Shown here: positions 63,901 to 64,000 of the stretch, in pieces | Layout: each line of letters opens with the position of its first letter | How positions within the stretch are numbered: the first letter of the stretch is position 1 | Source of the DNA: Symbiodinium natans | Taxonomy: Eukaryota > Sar > Dinophyceae > Suessiales > Symbiodiniaceae | DNA: 64,000 nt | Assembly: GCA_905221605.1 (NCBI GenBank) | Contig: CAJNDS010002118.1 | Coordinates: 521,501 to 585,500 of the forward strand | Direction: 5' to 3' | Made by a program: the position numbers and the translations under genes | Notes under the pieces: model-generated | Database searches by the model: none | Told to the model about the DNA's origin: nothing | Seen by the model: the letters and a program-made list of their open reading frames with translations, nothing else

Positions 63901-64000
63901 ACAGGGGCTTTGGCGGGTTGGGTAGGTCGGGGGATCTTACTACGCTTGCGTCCCTGACAGGGCTGAAGCACGCTCTCAGCAGCATCGCTAAGAATGTCCC
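60945..64000 (-). CDS. Non-LTR retrotransposon ORF: reverse transcriptase, zinc knuckle, RNase H (5' end beyond window)
   Basis: The frame is open for over 1008 codons and still open at the window edge (no stop from 63971 to 63998), so the N-terminus, probably an endonuclease, is cut off. Counting from the GTG at 63971: RT motif A 'KLDIAKCFDHV' (about 318-328), motif B 'RGLLQGCPCSGAL' (about 376-388), motif C 'FADD' (412-415, Phe instead of Tyr), then a thumb. A CxC...HHx4C knuckle 'CACGEQWPTRHHVTWQC' follows. The RNase H domain starts near 809 with D818 (ATDGSS), E856, D879 (LLCDC), H near 915 and D947 (NDVADR), all catalytic residues present. The protein looks intact and possibly recently active. 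Confidence 0.92.
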   Translation of the reverse strand, partial: DILSDAAESVLQPCQGRKRSKIPRPTQPAKAPVKQDALQSVLERRLRRLHRRLLEFLKGSGPWSLLCNIRNDLRNLCHRCPELSEFQDLNEDLAHVIMGCIQKEMQAAKQDRLQRWQTSMEEDDQALIRWVKGADACSSPADDDVRVPVHPQLKAEFFAEQWKQVWNPDVIPDPGEVNPFLGWVPQGGFSCPKPTVTGAALKHCASKTVGKAPGADGWIGEHWSLLPNPFFDSLAALWQLVLEAGVLPEQWTRVRCVLIPKDVGFRPISVASLAWRVGMGVVLQQMTSWIDEWAPAELTGGLKGRSASQAHESLHESLQNSTLFGAKLDIAKCFDHVSVPQALHVWQVLGAPESVTTVLSTFYASQVKTMEWQGVSAKNAFSCKRGLLQGCPCSGALLAGLMATWVHHLKATGPTVHFSVFADDRTLWSDTLGNLQKAVAESDIIDKVFGFNLNGKKCEFFCKCSRSKAAGLKAWSISSNRKWPVCKTFKLLGVWYNTTKARRTPVSPQVLAKVTARLRRLRTATKNQRRKHVCVRSLVISLFAHTGPWTTVSQKVQTKWRSAIETAILGRLHSGRSRFLAWAACLGPDCDPEYALDCKVILHELWRLRCDLAGFKQVDELKRLSDAPPRLRSARFLEVLSKWRWQALSETRYDTPCGEIDLLFDGARTVKAAMRAGWELNLWAKEPRAGQVDPELAPVIRQHCAWLTNSNTATRDLSSFSVALGAGKEARKLAKQLEVPLITCACGEQWPTRHHVTWQCAEVPSDTEAPELPSCKSEERLLIRCLPRPPRPANRRDEFFVASQQIVDMLRRCAPLTVGGKVLMATDGSSKVLSGQRRAAGACACAHGSLSWAMQGCDQTSFTAEAGGVLRVFQAAQAARVSVCLLCDCLSVVRTAAKVMRGGPLPDFAPGLWKSIALTANGAEIHWVPAHGKHLQWLPPHSLDASRCRQLNDVADRSAQNTASEALTSLTSWKHDQDQAAAWSQAALLRQRFALRWLESHARSSLHLPPDAGPNPR

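Overview
The window looks like a dinoflagellate nuclear contig; this is inference. Plant-type telomere heptamers (TTTAGGG/CCCTAAA) occur as dozens of internal arrays. Genes are sparse and nearly all the recognisable ones lie on the minus strand. Reconstructed introns use many GC as well as GT donors and mostly AG|G acceptors, and LINE remains flank the region. No rRNA, tRNA, CRISPR array or bacterial-type operon was seen.

Layout. 1-15 kb: telomere-like arrays, small foldback repeats, a broken plus-strand LINE (about 3.4-5.4 kb) and weak candidate minus exons. 15.9-30.5 kb: an ammonium transporter (AMT/MEP) gene on the minus strand, cut into at least 16 short exons (31-103 nt) whose introns carry telomere-like arrays, foldback elements and minisatellites. 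I rebuilt it from family motifs and checked it by codon phase at 12 junctions. 30.7-33.2 kb: further minus exons of unknown affiliation. 34.8-36.2 kb: an uninterrupted FTR1 iron permease. 36.8-41 kb: minus exons of an unidentified gene. 42.2-51.2 kb: a second split gene, whose HAFGPDH and WGLGH motifs and His-rich loop resemble NicO/RcnA/UreH-type nickel-cobalt transporters. 51.7-54 kb: more minus exons. 55.2-60.3 kb: three uninterrupted minus genes (a secreted three-repeat 8-Cys protein, an isoprenylcysteine methyltransferase-like protein, and a membrane protein with a Cys/His patch). 60.9-64 kb: a LINE ORF (reverse transcriptase, zinc knuckle, RNase H) that is still open at the window edge.

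The recognisable host genes point to membrane transport (ammonium, iron, probably nickel or cobalt), but no shared regulation can be read from the sequence. Ordinary ORF calling misses the split genes because each exon is tiny and sits between inverted telomere-like arrays. Exon calls without a family match are weaker: protein-like open frames also occur inside introns of the validated gene, and antisense readings are often equally plausible. Arrays and stretches not listed separately are further copies of the same heptamer repeats mixed with sequence in which I see nothing recognisable.
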